Part shown: piece after piece, positions 1 through 12,425 of the stretch
Numbering within the stretch: the first letter of the stretch is position 1
Layout of the letters: the number at the start of each line of letters is the position of its first letter
DNA from: Anarhynchus alexandrinus
Lineage: Eukaryota; Chordata; Aves; Charadriiformes; Charadriidae
Length of the DNA: 64,000 bases
Assembly: GCA_008711295.1 (NCBI GenBank)
Contig: VUYV01000020.1
Coordinates: 6,462,328-6,526,327, forward strand
Reading direction: 5' to 3'
The notes under the pieces: model-generated
The model's input: only the letters and a program-made list of their open reading frames with translations
The model's database searches: none
What the model was told of the DNA's origin: nothing
Made by a program: the position numbers and the translations under genes

Positions 1-204
1 CCTTTAATTTGGTGGTCAGTAAATTATAGGAAATGCTCTTCTGCTAATCTTGCCAATACATTTCCCCAAACTGTCTCACAGTAACCACATCACTTTTGCT
101 GTCCAAATCATTGTTTCCTGGACTGCATTTCCAAGTGGCTGACTAATGTGTATTGAAGAATCTCTTGAAATGTAGAGTAACTCAACTGTTGAATGAGTGT
201 CAAC

Positions 205-1418
205 AATCACTAAGGACAAATCATGCCTGACAAATTTGTTTACAGTGTTGGTGGATAAGGGCAGAGCAACTAATGTCCTCTACCTGGACTTGTGCAAAGC
301 ATTTGATATTGTCCCACACAACATCCTTGTCTCTAAATTGAAGACACATGGATTTGATCAACGGACCACTCTGTGAATAAGAAATTGGCTGGATGGCTGC
401 ACTCAGAGAGTCGCAGTCAACGGCTCCTTGTCCAAGTGGTAACCAGTGACAAGTGGTGTTCCTCAGGGCTCAGTATCAGGACCAGTGCTGTTTAACATCC
501 TTGTCGGCAATGTGGCTGTTGGGACTGAGTGCAGCCTCAGCAAGTTTGCCGACAACACTGAGCTGTGTGGAGTGGTCGACATACTGGAGGGAAAGGATGC
601 CATCCAGAAGGACGTGGAGAGGCTTGAGAGGTGAGCCCATGCAAACCTCATGTAGTTCAACAAGGTCAAGTACAAGGTCCTGCACATGGGTCGGTGCAAT
701 CCCATGCACAAATACAGGTTGAGCAGAGAATGGATTGAGAGCAGCCCTGAGGAGAAGGACTTGGGAGTGCTGGTGGGTGAGAAGCTGAACGTGAGCTGGC
801 AATGTGTACTTGCAGCCCAGAAAGCCAACCGCATCCTGGGCTGCATCAAAGAAGCATGGAAAGCAGATTGAGGGAGGTCATTCTCCCCCTCTACTCTCCT
901 CTTGTGAGACCACACCTGGAACATTGTGTCCAGCTCTGGAGCCCTCAGTATAAGAAAGATGTGGACCTGTTGAAGCGGGTCCAGAGGAAGGCCACGAAGA
1001 CAATCAGAAGGCTGGAGCCACTCTTCTCTGAAGACAGGCTGACAGAGTTTGGGTTGTTCAGCATGGAGAAGAGAAGTTTCCAGGGAGACTGTATAGCAGC
1101 TTACCAGTATCTGAAGGGGGCCTAAGAAAGGCTGGAGAGGGACTTTTTACAAGGGCATATAGTGATAGGACAAGGGGTAATGGCTTCACTGGAAGAGGGT
1201 AGATTTAGATTAGACATTAGGAAAAAAAAATTTCACTCTGAGGGTGGTGAGGCACTGGAACAAATTGCCCAGGGAAGTTGTGGAGACCCCATCCCTGGAA
1301 GCATTCAAGGCCAGGTTGAGCAACCTGGTCTAGTGGGAGATGTCCCTGCCCGTGGCAGGGGGGTTGGAACTAGATGACCTTTAAGGTCCCTTCCAAGTCT
1401 AACCATTCTATGATTCTA
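205..1418 (+). mobile_element. CR1 LINE, 5'-truncated copy (copy A)
   Basis: This is a chicken-repeat-1 type non-LTR retrotransposon in sense orientation. It starts inside the reverse-transcriptase part of ORF2 and runs to the 3' end. What is seen: the near-consensus RT block G-V-P-Q-G-S-V around 455-475, the C-terminal ORF2 region rich in [11 protein letters not shown] at about 907-940, the 3' UTR with the 'ctagatgacctttaaggtcc' type motif near 1370-1390, and the terminal attctatgattcta at 1405-1418. Full-length CR1 is about 4.5 kb, so roughly the first 3 kb are missing, as is usual for target-primed reverse transcription. A block of about 20 bp of RT sequence near 229 is also missing compared with the other copy. 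The left boundary is approximate. Family knowledge: CR1 mobilises through ORF2 protein acting on its own RNA; this copy cannot. Confidence 0.95.
230..1340 (+). pseudogene. Broken CR1 ORF2 (reverse transcriptase, C-terminal part)
   Basis: This is the decayed coding part of CR1 copy A. The frame open at 446-634 gives the RT palm segment P-Q-G-S-V-S-G-P-V-L-F-N, followed by the catalytic box at 545-556. That box reads F-A-D-N, where active CR1 enzymes have F-A-D-D, so a catalytic aspartate is lost (AAC at 554-556). A Trp-to-stop change ends this frame at 632-634. The same frame resumes at 686-871, then shifts near 845-860 into the frame open to 1125. A small deletion at about 1121 produces a stop, and the tail continues in another frame after 1162. 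An earlier in-frame stop is visible near 376-378. It is therefore a non-functional LINE remnant and not a host gene. Confidence 0.9.
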
Positions 1419-4400
1419 GCCCTTGGTGGCAGAAAGTCCATGTGAAGTGCCTGAACTTAAAGACATATGCACAAAAAGGCAATGGTAAACACCATTATGT
1501 TGGCTTTTTCTAGCGACATTGCTATAATAAAAGCATGCAGAAGGTGTGGCTTGCATCTTTCTGTTGAATGGTAACAATTATTGTTGTTGCTTTTAAATGA
1601 AGGTGTACCTATAAGGTTGTATGCACTGATGTTTCCGTGAAATGCGGGGTTTGAGTGGTTTAAAGAATATCTGAGATGCAATTTACAAGTATGCTGGTAT
1701 CATGAAAAATGAGAAGCTTTATGAATATTACACATAGATCTAGTAAGTAACCTTGAACTCTTGTAGCCATCTTAGCTCAACTGGAATGCAACAATATATA
1801 TTATCCAAGGCAAATTATTTTCTTGTAATGTGTCTGTCACAAAGACAGCATAGCTGAGCTTCTGAATACAAATAATAAATATTAACAGCCGGACCTTGGG
1901 GGAATTCTGCTGATTTGTTTAAGCTACCATCTCAGCATCTGAAGTCTGAAGGAGACGCCAATACAATCTGCTGCAAGGTGAAACAGGTGAGTTTTGCACA
2001 CCACTTCTCGAGTAACTGTGTGGCTCCAATGAAGCAATGATAGCTGTCATGAAACACTTTAAAAAGCAGCCTTAAGCTAGTCTAGCTACTTTTCAGTGTG
2101 TGGCGCATGTAAAAAAACATCTTTGGATAGGTTCAGTAGTATTCTTTGGCACACTGACATTTTTGTAAATTATGTCTTTTGCATTTAATATTTATGTGGA
2201 AGCTGTTTGTATGTTAGTGTTTGTGATGGGCCAGCTTCAAAAGGTTTGGAATTCCAGCTTCAGCTAAGCATTTAAAAGTTCAGAGGCTTGTCCAAGGCTT
2301 ATCCAACCTCTCAAGTATGAAAGCCCAGAGTGGAAACAGCCTGATGGGAATAACATATTGCCCTCAAATGGAGCCAGTCTTGTAACCCCTTTTGTTTCTT
2401 TTTTTTTTTTCCTTGCTTCCACCTCCTCTTTTCTGTGCTGTTCCTGAGGTAGGATCATCCCTTAGACCAGGCCTTAATGCCCTCTTCAGTCATACATTTT
2501 CTCGGGACCGATTACTTCTACAAATCCCACAGGTGCTAAATCAGGTCTGCTGTACTGAAGTTTCTGTCTTTCTCCCCAGGACTGTTTTATATCTGCTGCA
2601 TTATGTGATTTTTGTGCTGTTTTATTATTTTTTACATAAATGTGTGATTGACGGAATACATCTTACTCCTGGAGTGGAAAGCCAATAAGGCTGGTGGCTC
2701 CTGCATCCAGCAGAGCTTTTTTGTAGTTCTGTAGAGGCCACAAAGGAAATTGTGTCTCCCGTCCAAGAAAGTTTGCCCTTAACATAGGCAACTCTATCGT
2801 TCCTCTGAGAACACACTGGGAAAGCTCTCTGTACTCTCCAGTGTTATTTTGGTATGGAAGCGAGAAAGAGCGAGAGAACAAATTGAATTAAAAAGAAAAA
2901 ATCCTTCTTTTCTCAGGCTTTCTAATTAGATTTTTCTGGTATTTTCTTCTCACAGTTAAGGTGGAAATAATACTAAGAGAATTTCCTTGGTGACATTTTG
3001 GTGCTCACATCTAGAGCCACTTGTAATAGAGGAAAAAATTCATACAACTCTTTAAAGGTTCAGTTAGGCTCAGTTCAGGATTTATACAAGTTTTGGATGA
3101 ATTTGAAATCCAGATCTGAATACTCTCAGTCTTTGGTGAATTTGAAGTCTCTCTTTGAAAACCAAATTACTGGCAATCATTTCTCCTCATAAAAAAAAGG
3201 CTGACACAAAGTACCTCAGAACAGCAAGGCATTTAAAACCTGATTCAGGAGCTTACCAGCTGAAATTGCATCCAGGGAGGTCCAAGGCTGCAGTGGTGCA
3301 ACGTGGGATGGAACCTCCTCCTCTGCTTCTCTGCCCAATGAGTGCAAAACACCCTGCTACCTGCTCTCCTCTCGCTAGCTCTGTTTCATTTCTCCTTAAT
3401 TGTCCTGGCAGAGCTACGATGATGATGGGTAGATTTTTAATGCTGATTATTTTCTAGTTGCTTTTTGTTTATTCTTTCTTTTTGTCACCCCAAAACTCAT
3501 GCGAATCCAGATTGCTGAAGGCTGAGCCGCTTTGCCTGCCGTGCAGGGTCAGCAAAGAAAGCGGAGACGGCCACTTTGTCTGCGAAACCATGGACACCGT
3601 GAGAAAACAGCACCCAAGTGGAAACAACCACCACGTCTATTTTCTTTACTGAAACGCTTTATTCTATGAGAGCATATAAAAAAATATAGGGCCGCAAGTT
3701 TCATGAATAAGTTCACACAGAAAGTGTAAACAATTAGGAAAATTGTTCCTCCACTTATATTTGTTTTTCTCTTTCTGTCTGAGTGGTAGCCTTAAGCTTA
3801 TGTGAATTACCGTGACGGGGAAGGCCTGCCAAGCTCTCTTTCTGAATAGTACTAAAATGTCTCTGGAATCCGTTCTGTGTGAGGAAAGCACAGACAGTAC
3901 CTTTCCTCCAACTCTCACAAACTAGTTTGGTAAATAAAATATGTGACCGCAAAAGGGAAAGGAAAAAAAAAAAAAAAGAAAAATGGATACAGCCATCAGG
4001 CAGACTAATTTGAGGAATGGACACACACCACCGAGTCCATGGTCATCCACAAATGATATCGTATTTTAAAAAGGCTACTTCACTAAAATATTTGTGACAG
4101 AAATGTGGGCGCCTGTAATAAGTGTGGTATGCTGCCAAAAGAATGCATATTCTGAAAAAATATACCGAGTAATAGGGAATTTGTGGCCATTTATCTTATA
4201 AACCTGTTTCCTGTTTTAGACTCAGTGGTTCAGAAATTCACTGCTGTAAACTGCACAGATCCATTGACTTCTAATTTATAACAACTGAAAACAGGGTCTA
4301 GAAGGAGACTAAGCAGGGTTTGAAAACCTTACTTCTGTCTGTAATATTTTTCATCTTTCTATACAGAACAAACAACAAAACTGTATCTGAAATAGAGAAT

Positions 4401-5204
4401 TACCTATGCTAGAGGGCATGGGATTGACCTAAGCTAATTTTCTCCCTCTTACACATGCACACTCTGGAAAGACTGTTTTGAAAGGGTTGGGATTTTTTTG
4501 AGGCAGAGGTGAGAAATCATTTTGGAGATTATATGACTGTGTTTCCAGATACAACAGTCCCAGCTTTAGCCTCAGGTGGGGGAGTTTTCCATTTCCCTCT
4601 CAGCTTATATTAAATTACATTGCTTTCTTGTCATAGGCATAATCCTTTGATGAGAAAACCTTGACGGTATTTCAGAAGAGGAAGAAAATCCGTCTCTGCA
4701 GAGTCACCAGAGACTTTGGCTATTACTAATTGATTCTACATGGAGAGCACACGGTGGTGACAGCCATCAGTCTGAAACGGTGAGACAAAGAGTTTCTGAC
4801 CTTCTTTGAAGTGCTGTGCACGGGGGCTCTTGCAAATGTAGAAAGTTTCTCTTTGCCCGCTGAGGTCTTCTGTGCCACAGGCCATGTCAGGGCGATTTGT
4901 TCTGTGCCTGTTGGGAGGGACAAGGATGGGGACCCTGGGGGACGCACGTCGGGTGTAACACTAAACTCACTGCTTAAGCAGAGGGGAGGTGGCCACTCGA
5001 CCCCAAGGTTCTTCTCAGTTTTAGAGAGATCCTTGCCATGACTTGCAATGCTCCTTCCTAAGGCCTTGATTTCCCTTAGGAATTTGTCTCATGGAACAAT
5101 CAGCTGCAAGTGCGAAATCATCATTTGCCTTGCCTGGTGGTGATAGGTGAGATCCTCAGTGGGAATGGAGCTACGTTCTCGTTAATTCAGCCTATGTCCC
5201 AGAC
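1419..5204. other. Unique AT-rich DNA, no gene recognised
   Basis: Only short, unrecognised open frames occur here. Simple tracts include a T run near 2401-2411 and an A run at 3963-3977. A segment around 3510-3640 is richer in CpG and open for 64 codons, but I see no splice-site pair or known domain that would make it an exon. Confidence 0.6.
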
Positions 5205-5825
5205 ATGGGCAGTGTAGAGGTGGTGGGAGCAGAGGACCTTCTGGCAGCAGCAAACAGCACAGGTAACCGAGGGGGAGGAGGCGAGCATGCTGACGAAGCT
5301 GTTGGGGCAGATGGTCTCCAGCGCCAGCAGCCTCAGCTGCAGCAGCTGGCCTGGGCAGCCCGGTCCACTGCAGAGGTTGCCCCAGGTCTCAGTAGATGTA
5401 ACCCAGACTTTGAAGCCTGCTCATCCCAAACCAAGTCCAACTGCCTCTGTTGGCACTTGCAAGTGGGTCCTCAGCGATCCTCTACTGCAGCAGTGAGAGG
5501 AAAGGCTTCCCCAGCCTCATATGGAGTTTGCAGGGTCCCTTTGGTCTGCTCCTGCCCCTTTTGTAGCGTAAAGTGGAGGGAGGAAGATTTCATTTTTTGT
5601 TATAAGGCAATGAAGTCATCCTTCTCTGGGAAAAATACTGCTAACCTACCTGCTGTCTGCTGCAGCCTGGTACGGTGCAGCAGCAAATTACTTGCCCTTA
5701 GGCAGTACCTTTGCAATCCCTGCAGAACTAGTGGTGTCCCCACCAGCAGTGGTTTGCCAGAGGGGAGAGATGAAGCCTACACGTGCCGTGGAAAGTGGTA
5801 CCACATCTTCCCTACCCTTCTCTAG
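5205..5825 (+). other. Unrecognised 206-codon open frame, probably fortuitous
   Basis: This is one of the longest non-repeat open frames in the window. The conceptual product is Gly/Ala/Gln-rich at its N-terminal quarter (a Q-R-Q-Q-P-Q-L-Q-Q-L run) and Cys-rich later (about 14 Cys). It has no signal peptide, no membrane segment and no domain I recognise. The DNA is GC-richer than its surroundings, which by itself lengthens random open frames. The opposite strand is also open in part, with a readable Leu-rich segment around 5270-5350. No promoter, polyadenylation signal or splice structure links it to anything. I do not call it a gene; it could be an lncRNA exon or an old repeat. Confidence 0.1.
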
Positions 5826-6849
5826 GTAAGCCAGCCGTGCACCCCTCCGTGAGGGTGTGGGAGGCTGTGGGGGGAGCCGAGCGGTCTTGGTGCTCCAGCG
5901 GGCCTGTTTGCTGCTGTAATCCAATGTGCTGTGACAGCCCTTCGCTGGGCTAGCAAAGAAAATAAATACTTTTAAGAAACTTGCGCTGATCCAGGAGATG
6001 AAACCGAGAAGCTGATAATAGCGAGCGGTTATGAGAGACATATGATGGTAATGCAGTACCTTGGCAGGCTCTTCTCAAAGGAAAACAGGACATTCCTGGC
6101 ACACCAGGTAACACTTCGCTTTAGAGTTACTGCCACAAAAAGCTGATTAACTTCTAAAGCACAATTTCCCCTGTGTCCCATCGTGAGGACCAGATAGCAA
6201 AAAATGCATGTGTCCTGTACATTTTAACCGGGGCTGCTGTAGGTATGAAGAGTGGTATGTTTAACGGGGTCTGACCTTTAGCTTTGGGGTTCGCATGTCT
6301 TCCTCGTACCTGAGTTCTTCTGTATGGTTAATCTTGAATGAAGCTATAAATTCTGTGCTTGTGTTCATACAACCTAAAGGTATAATTCGAGAGAAATGCC
6401 ACTGAATTTTGGCAGGCTTATAAAATGGACTCATGATTGAAAATGGAGTTTCTGAGGAAGTAATAACTGATTGGACTTAACAGTCTTGCATGATTTCAAA
6501 ATCTAGATTTGAGCCTGTATATAAAAAACATTTGTCTTGGACTCGTTTCGAGTAGATTTTTATTTCTTATGAATGGCATGATTTAAGAAGTTCTTTCCCA
6601 ATCAGTAGACTTGAAATTCACCACGGTGGTCACATCTCAGGAATTTCAGAGTTCAACTGAAAGGTGTTTTCAACAGCAGTATTTTAAATTACCCTTGTTT
6701 TGTGATCTCCTCTTCTGAGCTCTGCTAACGTTATTAAAAATAGCACATGCTGTGGAAGCTGTGTCATAGATAGAACAGGTCAACACACAAGGTTTTCAAT
6801 GAACAGGAAATGTTGAAGTTTTGTGGTTTTATCTTCTGAAAATAAGTGC
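5826..6849. other. Unique DNA, no feature seen
   Basis: AT-rich unique sequence with no recognisable repeat, RNA gene or exon. The minus-strand open frame overlapping its start has no family resemblance. Confidence 0.5.
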
Positions 6850-6873
6850 AATAAATAAATAAATAAATAAATG
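6850..6873. repeat. (AAAT)6 microsatellite
   Basis: Six uninterrupted AAAT-type tetranucleotide units are visible. This is likely a length-variable microsatellite. Confidence 0.95.
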
Positions 6874-9349
6874 TAGCAAGATTGAAGATTAGTTATTATT
6901 TTTATTCCTACTAATATTTTCATTTGACTTCTCTACCAAAAAATCCAATCATTTACACAGCTCTAATTCTGATGATGTGAGATTTCTTTTGCAAAAGTAT
7001 TTGCTTTTTATGGTATTTTATTTATTTATGTTAGTCAAAAAGTTAAAATACCTTGCCTGAAAGGGAAAATATTTGGATTGGAATTGAAGTCCTCTGCTAC
7101 TCTGTAGGCATGAGAGTTGCCTCTGTGGGTAGGCTCTCCAGCCAGATGGCATTCAATGGGCTCTTTAGCCAGAGATTTTCCAAAGAGCCCTTCTGCAAAA
7201 GGGGACACTATCGTACAAGAACCTGTCACATGAAGCTCCCCATGTATTAAGGAAGTGTGTTTTCCCGGTGTGTTGGTCTTTGCTTGAATATTGAAATTGG
7301 TTCTGAAATATTTAGAATTTTTTCAAAAATAACTGTTTTGGAAAGATAACATTTTTTTCCTAACAAGCTGTAATGGAAATCTTCCAACATTTTGTTTGAA
7401 TTATTTGCAGTTAAGCTGGAAAAGACAACGTGACGTTCTTAATAAACCCATAAAATATGTTGCTAGTAGTAATAGATATCTTAGGAGTAAAATGTAATAA
7501 TTGGCATGCGTAAAAATCTGTCTCAGTTAATCAAGTGTGGTTTTCAATGATACGTTTTGCTTCCATAATTTTTCCACTATGGAAAGCAACTACTTTTTAA
7601 TGTAAATGAGGCTACACTTTATATTGCAAGCCTCCACCTATTCAAATGTGTTTGACGGTTATGTTTCTGCAAATAACTCCACTTCAAAAACTCAGTAGTA
7701 ATTTTGGAGAGCAGGCTAAAGCTCCACAGTCCTTGCAGAGCACTTGCAACCAGTTCAGTACAAACTATGTTTACCTTTTGAGATCCGTCTATCATAGCAT
7801 TTATACACGATGACATCATTATGTCTGGTTTCTCTATAGTGTCAATAAAAAAAGTCTCGCTGACTCTGGAGAGGCTTTGCCTTTTGAAGGTTGCAGACTT
7901 CCAGGGCTTGGTTACCCTTCCTTAGTGGATGGGAGGGCTGGTGGACCTCACTGTGCTTTAGGGAGGTCACATTCAGCCTACAGTCTCATGGTGAGCTTCC
8001 TGGTCCAGCCTGTGCCGCGCAAAGGTGGGAGGTGGGAACTTGCCACATCCTCTGACATATGTATTTTGACACGTGCTTCAGGCAGGCTGGGGGATGATGG
8101 GGAACCCACTGCCTCAGCCTGACAAGGTGGGAGCTGTCACCGAGTGCAGGACTGGGCCGGGCAATACGTTGGAGATCTGCCTCTTTCTCCCCAACTCATC
8201 TATTTTATCTCTTTGTGCTCTTTTTGTGATCGCTTGGGAAAACAGGCAGAGGGAAGAAGGCCAACAAAGCACCCCTTTAAAAACTCCCTGTATTTCATGC
8301 TGCTTTTATTGTATTCATGCTATAGGGGACTTTGACATGAGGGACATGTCATTCTTTGTCATCTTCTGCCCAACGGGAGAGTATGAACAAACCATTGAAA
8401 AAAAACTTGCAAAAAAATATTATTGTTGGCTTAATTTTATGAAGGATTGTGTTGCTGTGGCATGTTTCCTTATTCTCCCTCTGGGAAACAAGAAAGAAAT
8501 CAGTATTTTTCAGTGTTTTACATGGAAATGGAGCATAGGGTACTGCCTGTGACATGAAAATTGCCCCTGTCAGGACTCAGGATACCCCTGTCTCTATCTA
8601 AATTGACTAAGCATGGCAAGCCCTGGAGAACCCTTGCTCTAGTTCCTGTTTTGGGAGACAGTCATGGCTGGTAGTTGTTTTGTAGAATGGGCAAACCGCT
8701 GCTTTCACTGCTAAAAGCTGAGCCCCTGAGTAGATCCAAGAGCAGCAGCCTACCAAGGGATTGAAGACAGGATGATATCGGAGCTGCGGTTCTGGGCTTC
8801 ATTCTTTTGAACTAATAATATGGAGTTGCTTCCTGATGTCCATCACGGACCTGGCTCCATCTTCCGTTTCTGATTCACTGATTTAATTCACGTAGCCTTT
8901 TGGCTCCTCAGCAGATGCCTGCTGATATTAATGAAAATTCTCCCCTTGGCTTAAAGGGACTTTGTGTCAGCCTCCTGAGACACATGGACTAAAATGACTC
9001 CTGATGCCCTCAGCAGAAAGTGTGTTGGAGGGAAAGATCTTCCCATCCCACCTGCCTAGCTTTGGCAACCTGTTTTTCTGTAGTGCTGGGAAAAAAAAAA
9101 AAGCCTCTGGTGATACCTTGTTGTCACTATTAGAAGTGTTTCTGCCATCTTGGAAACATCAGCTCCTTTATACCCCCTGTGGATCCAAAAGAGAACTTCT
9201 GTCAATGCATATATTATAAATTGAGTTTGATTTTGAGCTGCAGTTTGTTAAAAAATTAAGCCAACCCTGATAATGCAGTTTTCACTGAGCAATCATGAAA
9301 AACCAAAGTTGTAGATAATTCCACAGTAAGTAAGCTTCACTCAACAATT
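6874..9349. other. Unique DNA, no gene recognised
   Basis: Mostly AT-rich. The segment 7870-8560 has open frames of up to 159 codons on the + strand and shorter ones on the - strand, but they do not resemble known proteins and lack exon signals. An A run lies near 9091-9102. Confidence 0.5.
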
Positions 9350-9421
9350 TATAATATTATATATATTATTATATTCTATTATATTATATAATATTATTAT
9401 TAATAATATTATTTAAATAAT
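9350..9421. repeat. AT-only low-complexity tract (TTA/TA rich, partly palindromic)
   Basis: About 70 bases composed almost only of A and T in tat/tta/ata units. Sub-blocks such as aatattattattaataatatt are self-complementary, so the tract could extrude hairpins. It may be length-polymorphic. Confidence 0.9.
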
Positions 9422-12139
9422 ACTGGCTGAGCTCTGACATATGTTTTCCCTCCTAAAATCTTAATCACCAATACAACATAGAAAAAAAAAACTTGCATAT
9501 TTGTGCTTTATCAACTAATTTGAAGTGACTTTTTTTACGCTGTTTGTTGTTAATAGTTTATAAGTGATCAGTAGGTGCCTCCTTTTTCTCTGCAGAAAAT
9601 TTTGAAACCATTAAAAAAAAAAAAAACCCGACAGTGTGTGCCGAAAGCCTCATTTGTCCGTGTGGTTGACAGTGAAATAACCCAGAGTGGCAAGTTTCAC
9701 TCTAGATTTTTCGGTAAAGCAAGAAAAGTACAAAGACCAGGCTAATTTGCAGATCTGAGCACTTAAACTGCCTTAATGCTGTACAAGTCTTACTTTACCC
9801 AAATCTCAACTGACACGCTTTTGATTTCTACCTGTAGGCTACCAACAGTTTCTTAGGGTAAGAACTAGCAAGTCAGTTCTGCTCTAGTCACTTCCAGAAA
9901 GCCAGAGGCATTTGTACCTGTGAACGGAGGGGCAAGACTGAGCTAGAGTTAAAAATCTGGGAAAGGAGGCAACTACACTGACAATGCACTTGTAAGTTCT
10001 GTTATGAGCTTCAGTCCAGTAATTACCAGGCTCATTGCTCCCTTGTAAAAATCTCAAAGAGCAAAACTCCCAATCTCTGTCACTCTCAGTCTCATATCTC
10101 TTCTGTGTAAAGCAATAATCCTTTTACAGCACTAATTTTAGGAGACTGGCCTTGCTCCTCCTCTGCTTGCTACCTGTCTTATGCATGTGGGATCTCCATC
10201 TGCAATAAACAGTGGGAAATTGCTTCTGTCAGGTCTTAGCTGCCCTCTCAGTTTGGGAAGTGGGTTTCTGTCCACCCTGTCTCACCCCAACAGTTGTTCC
10301 ATTCAAGGATCACCAAGAACCTCGGTGGTGTCTGAGAGGGGTTCACCTCCACTGCCTTGAAGTCCTGACTGCTGGGTGATGGGGAGAGTGGGACTCTGCA
10401 TGGCACAGCTGGTGTCCCCTCCAAGAGCCCCTCTGCGCAGCCACCCATGGCCACTGGCTCTGCACCTGGGCTGCCCCTTTGTGGAGAGGGTCTCCCAGTG
10501 GGGTCAGGAGGGAAGTGGGGGAACACTAGGACCACATCGTCTCCTTTTGCTTGGGGTTATGTTGTACAGTCTCAGATCTCCAGCCGCTCCTCAGCTTCCT
10601 TCCAGATTCAGGCCTCTGCCCCTTGTGCACTGTCCCTTATGGGGAGATGTTTTGGTGACAGCAGCCACCATGAACTACCACAGCTCCTGAGCTGTCACCC
10701 AACCACACACCTCCTCTGCCGGATGGGCTGGTACTGCTTCCGCTGATATAAACTACAGCAAGTATTCATTCTGTTTTAGCAGCCACAAAAAATGCAGAAA
10801 ACATTCCTCGAATTATCCAGGCCTTGCCTGTAGGCATGCCTGTGTCCTTGCAGAGCGCGAAGCCAAACCAAGGCTTCTGAAACTACTCGTTAGAGCTGTC
10901 TGTGCCGCATTGCACGGCAGCTGCAGTATTTGCGGTGAAGTGACTAAGCGGCTTTCGGAGCTTGGTAATGGGATGCAGATACTTTGACCTCTAGGTTATT
11001 TATTCGAGTAGTCTTGGTCAACAGTAACCAGAAGTTAGTGATTTACAGATGTAGTTGTCCACTTAAAATGAGCAGGCAGTCACAGTTCTGTTCCTGATAG
11101 CTCAGCTGTCTCATCTGAAAAGCACAATTGCTCAGGCAAGTGGTACCCTTGTTGTCTCTCTCAGTAGAGCCCTAACATACACTTTATTTATTTATTTATG
11201 TTTTATTTCTGTTGTGCCATGGAGCAGGATTCTTCAGAAATGTATATGAACCTAAAAAAGGCTGCAGGGAACGGAGTGTTGTTTTTTCAAATGAATGTAC
11301 CAAATTGCATCCCAGATTTCCACTGCTTGGCTTTAGGGCCCATTTGTTATTAGAGTTTTCGCCAAGGACTGTCCTCAAGCAGGCTGAGGCAGGTCTGGCT
11401 GCTAAACGGGGAGATTTTGGCACTGCTTATCTGCCCCTCCAAGTTGGGCCACAAAAAAATTTCAGAAAGTGAAGCAGGGATGAGTCTTAAATCAGGAAGA
11501 GGGACTCTGTGGCACTGGTGCTGATGGACTTCCAGTGTTTCGATGTCCCAGGCTGCGGGGGCAGGAGAGGATCCTGTTGCAGGAGTGGTCTTGGCCTCAG
11601 CACAGGCACAGCCCCAGGCTCTTAGGCTTACGCAGGCTTAATGCTGGGAGTCAGTCTAAGAGGGCTGCTGTAGAAACAGGCGGTGGGTATGTGATTTAGC
11701 ATGACCTTAAGGTCAGCCCTTATTCTAAAGGTGCGCCGTGTCTTTGGGTACCTAAGTATTTTTAAAAATCTGAGCATTATTCGTTTCCTCACTGAGTTTA
11801 CAATGCAAAGGATTGGTAGATGCTTGAGGGTGTTAAAATTAACAAGGGTAAGCAAAAATTACCAGTGTTGAGGGGCCTATGGCTAGGCTGACTTCACTTA
11901 AATACAAGTCTTTCAACCATAGATACGGTCTTTCGTGGTCAGGGCTGATCTAGACTGACAGAGCAATGCTGAGCTTTACTCTTCCGCGGATAAACAGAGA
12001 CGGGCGGGCTTAAAGCTGTCAGTGCAGCTCTTTTAATCAATACAAAATTTATTCAGAAATTTTAGAGTGCGAAAAATAATCAAAGGAAGACAAACATTAG
12101 CAATTTGATCCTAGGTGGTTAAGATATCATTCTCTTTTA
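9422..12139. other. Unique DNA, no gene recognised
   Basis: Contains an A run near 9613-9627, a short (TTTA)4 tract at 11183-11199, and a GC-richer segment at 10380-10720 with overlapping open frames on both strands (up to 104 codons). The simultaneous openness of several frames points to base composition, not coding. No exon or RNA gene seen. Confidence 0.5.
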
Positions 12140-12425
12140 ATCAGTTACATCTGGGATATTGTGTTCAATTGTAAGACCCACTTCACCTGAAATACATTGA
12201 AATGCCAGCCTGAGCTCAGAAAACAGTGTTAAAATTAATCATGGGGAAGAGAGGTAAGACATATATGGACAGATAACTGTCTACAAATATTGAAAAAGGG
12301 CACACTTCTTGGACAGAGGGGAAGGATTTAATCTGTGAGAAGCAAAATTTAAAAAAAAAAAGGATTTTAGGCTGAGAAGCAGAATATCAAAAAGCACTTT
12401 CAAGAACAAAAATGTTGTAAAGAAC
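12140..12425 (+). mobile_element. Ancient CR1/L3-like LINE remnant (ORF2 C-terminal region)
   Basis: Highly diverged but collinear resemblance to the C-terminal ORF2 part of CR1/L3-clade LINEs. The order is a 'gatattgtgttcaattg' block (12155-12171), corresponding to the Y-C-V-Q-L-W region of CR1 copy B; then 'ataactgtctacaaatattg' (12273-12292), corresponding to the I-A-A-F-Q-Y-L region; then a 'gattttaggctgagaag' block near 12364, corresponding to the G-R-F-K-L-D-I-R-K region. Spacing and order match copy A and copy B, but similarity is low, so this insertion is far older. The A-rich run near 12349-12360 lies inside it. Boundaries are uncertain. Confidence 0.55.

Noticed and set aside
463..924. 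Minus-strand open frames of 153 and 108 codons across CR1 copy A
   Set aside because: They are antisense shadows of the CR1 ORF2 sequence; the sense strand carries the recognisable RT motifs.
5205..5825. Host gene with a 206-residue product
   Set aside because: No domain, no splice or promoter context, competing open frames on the other strand, and locally raised GC content explain it better.
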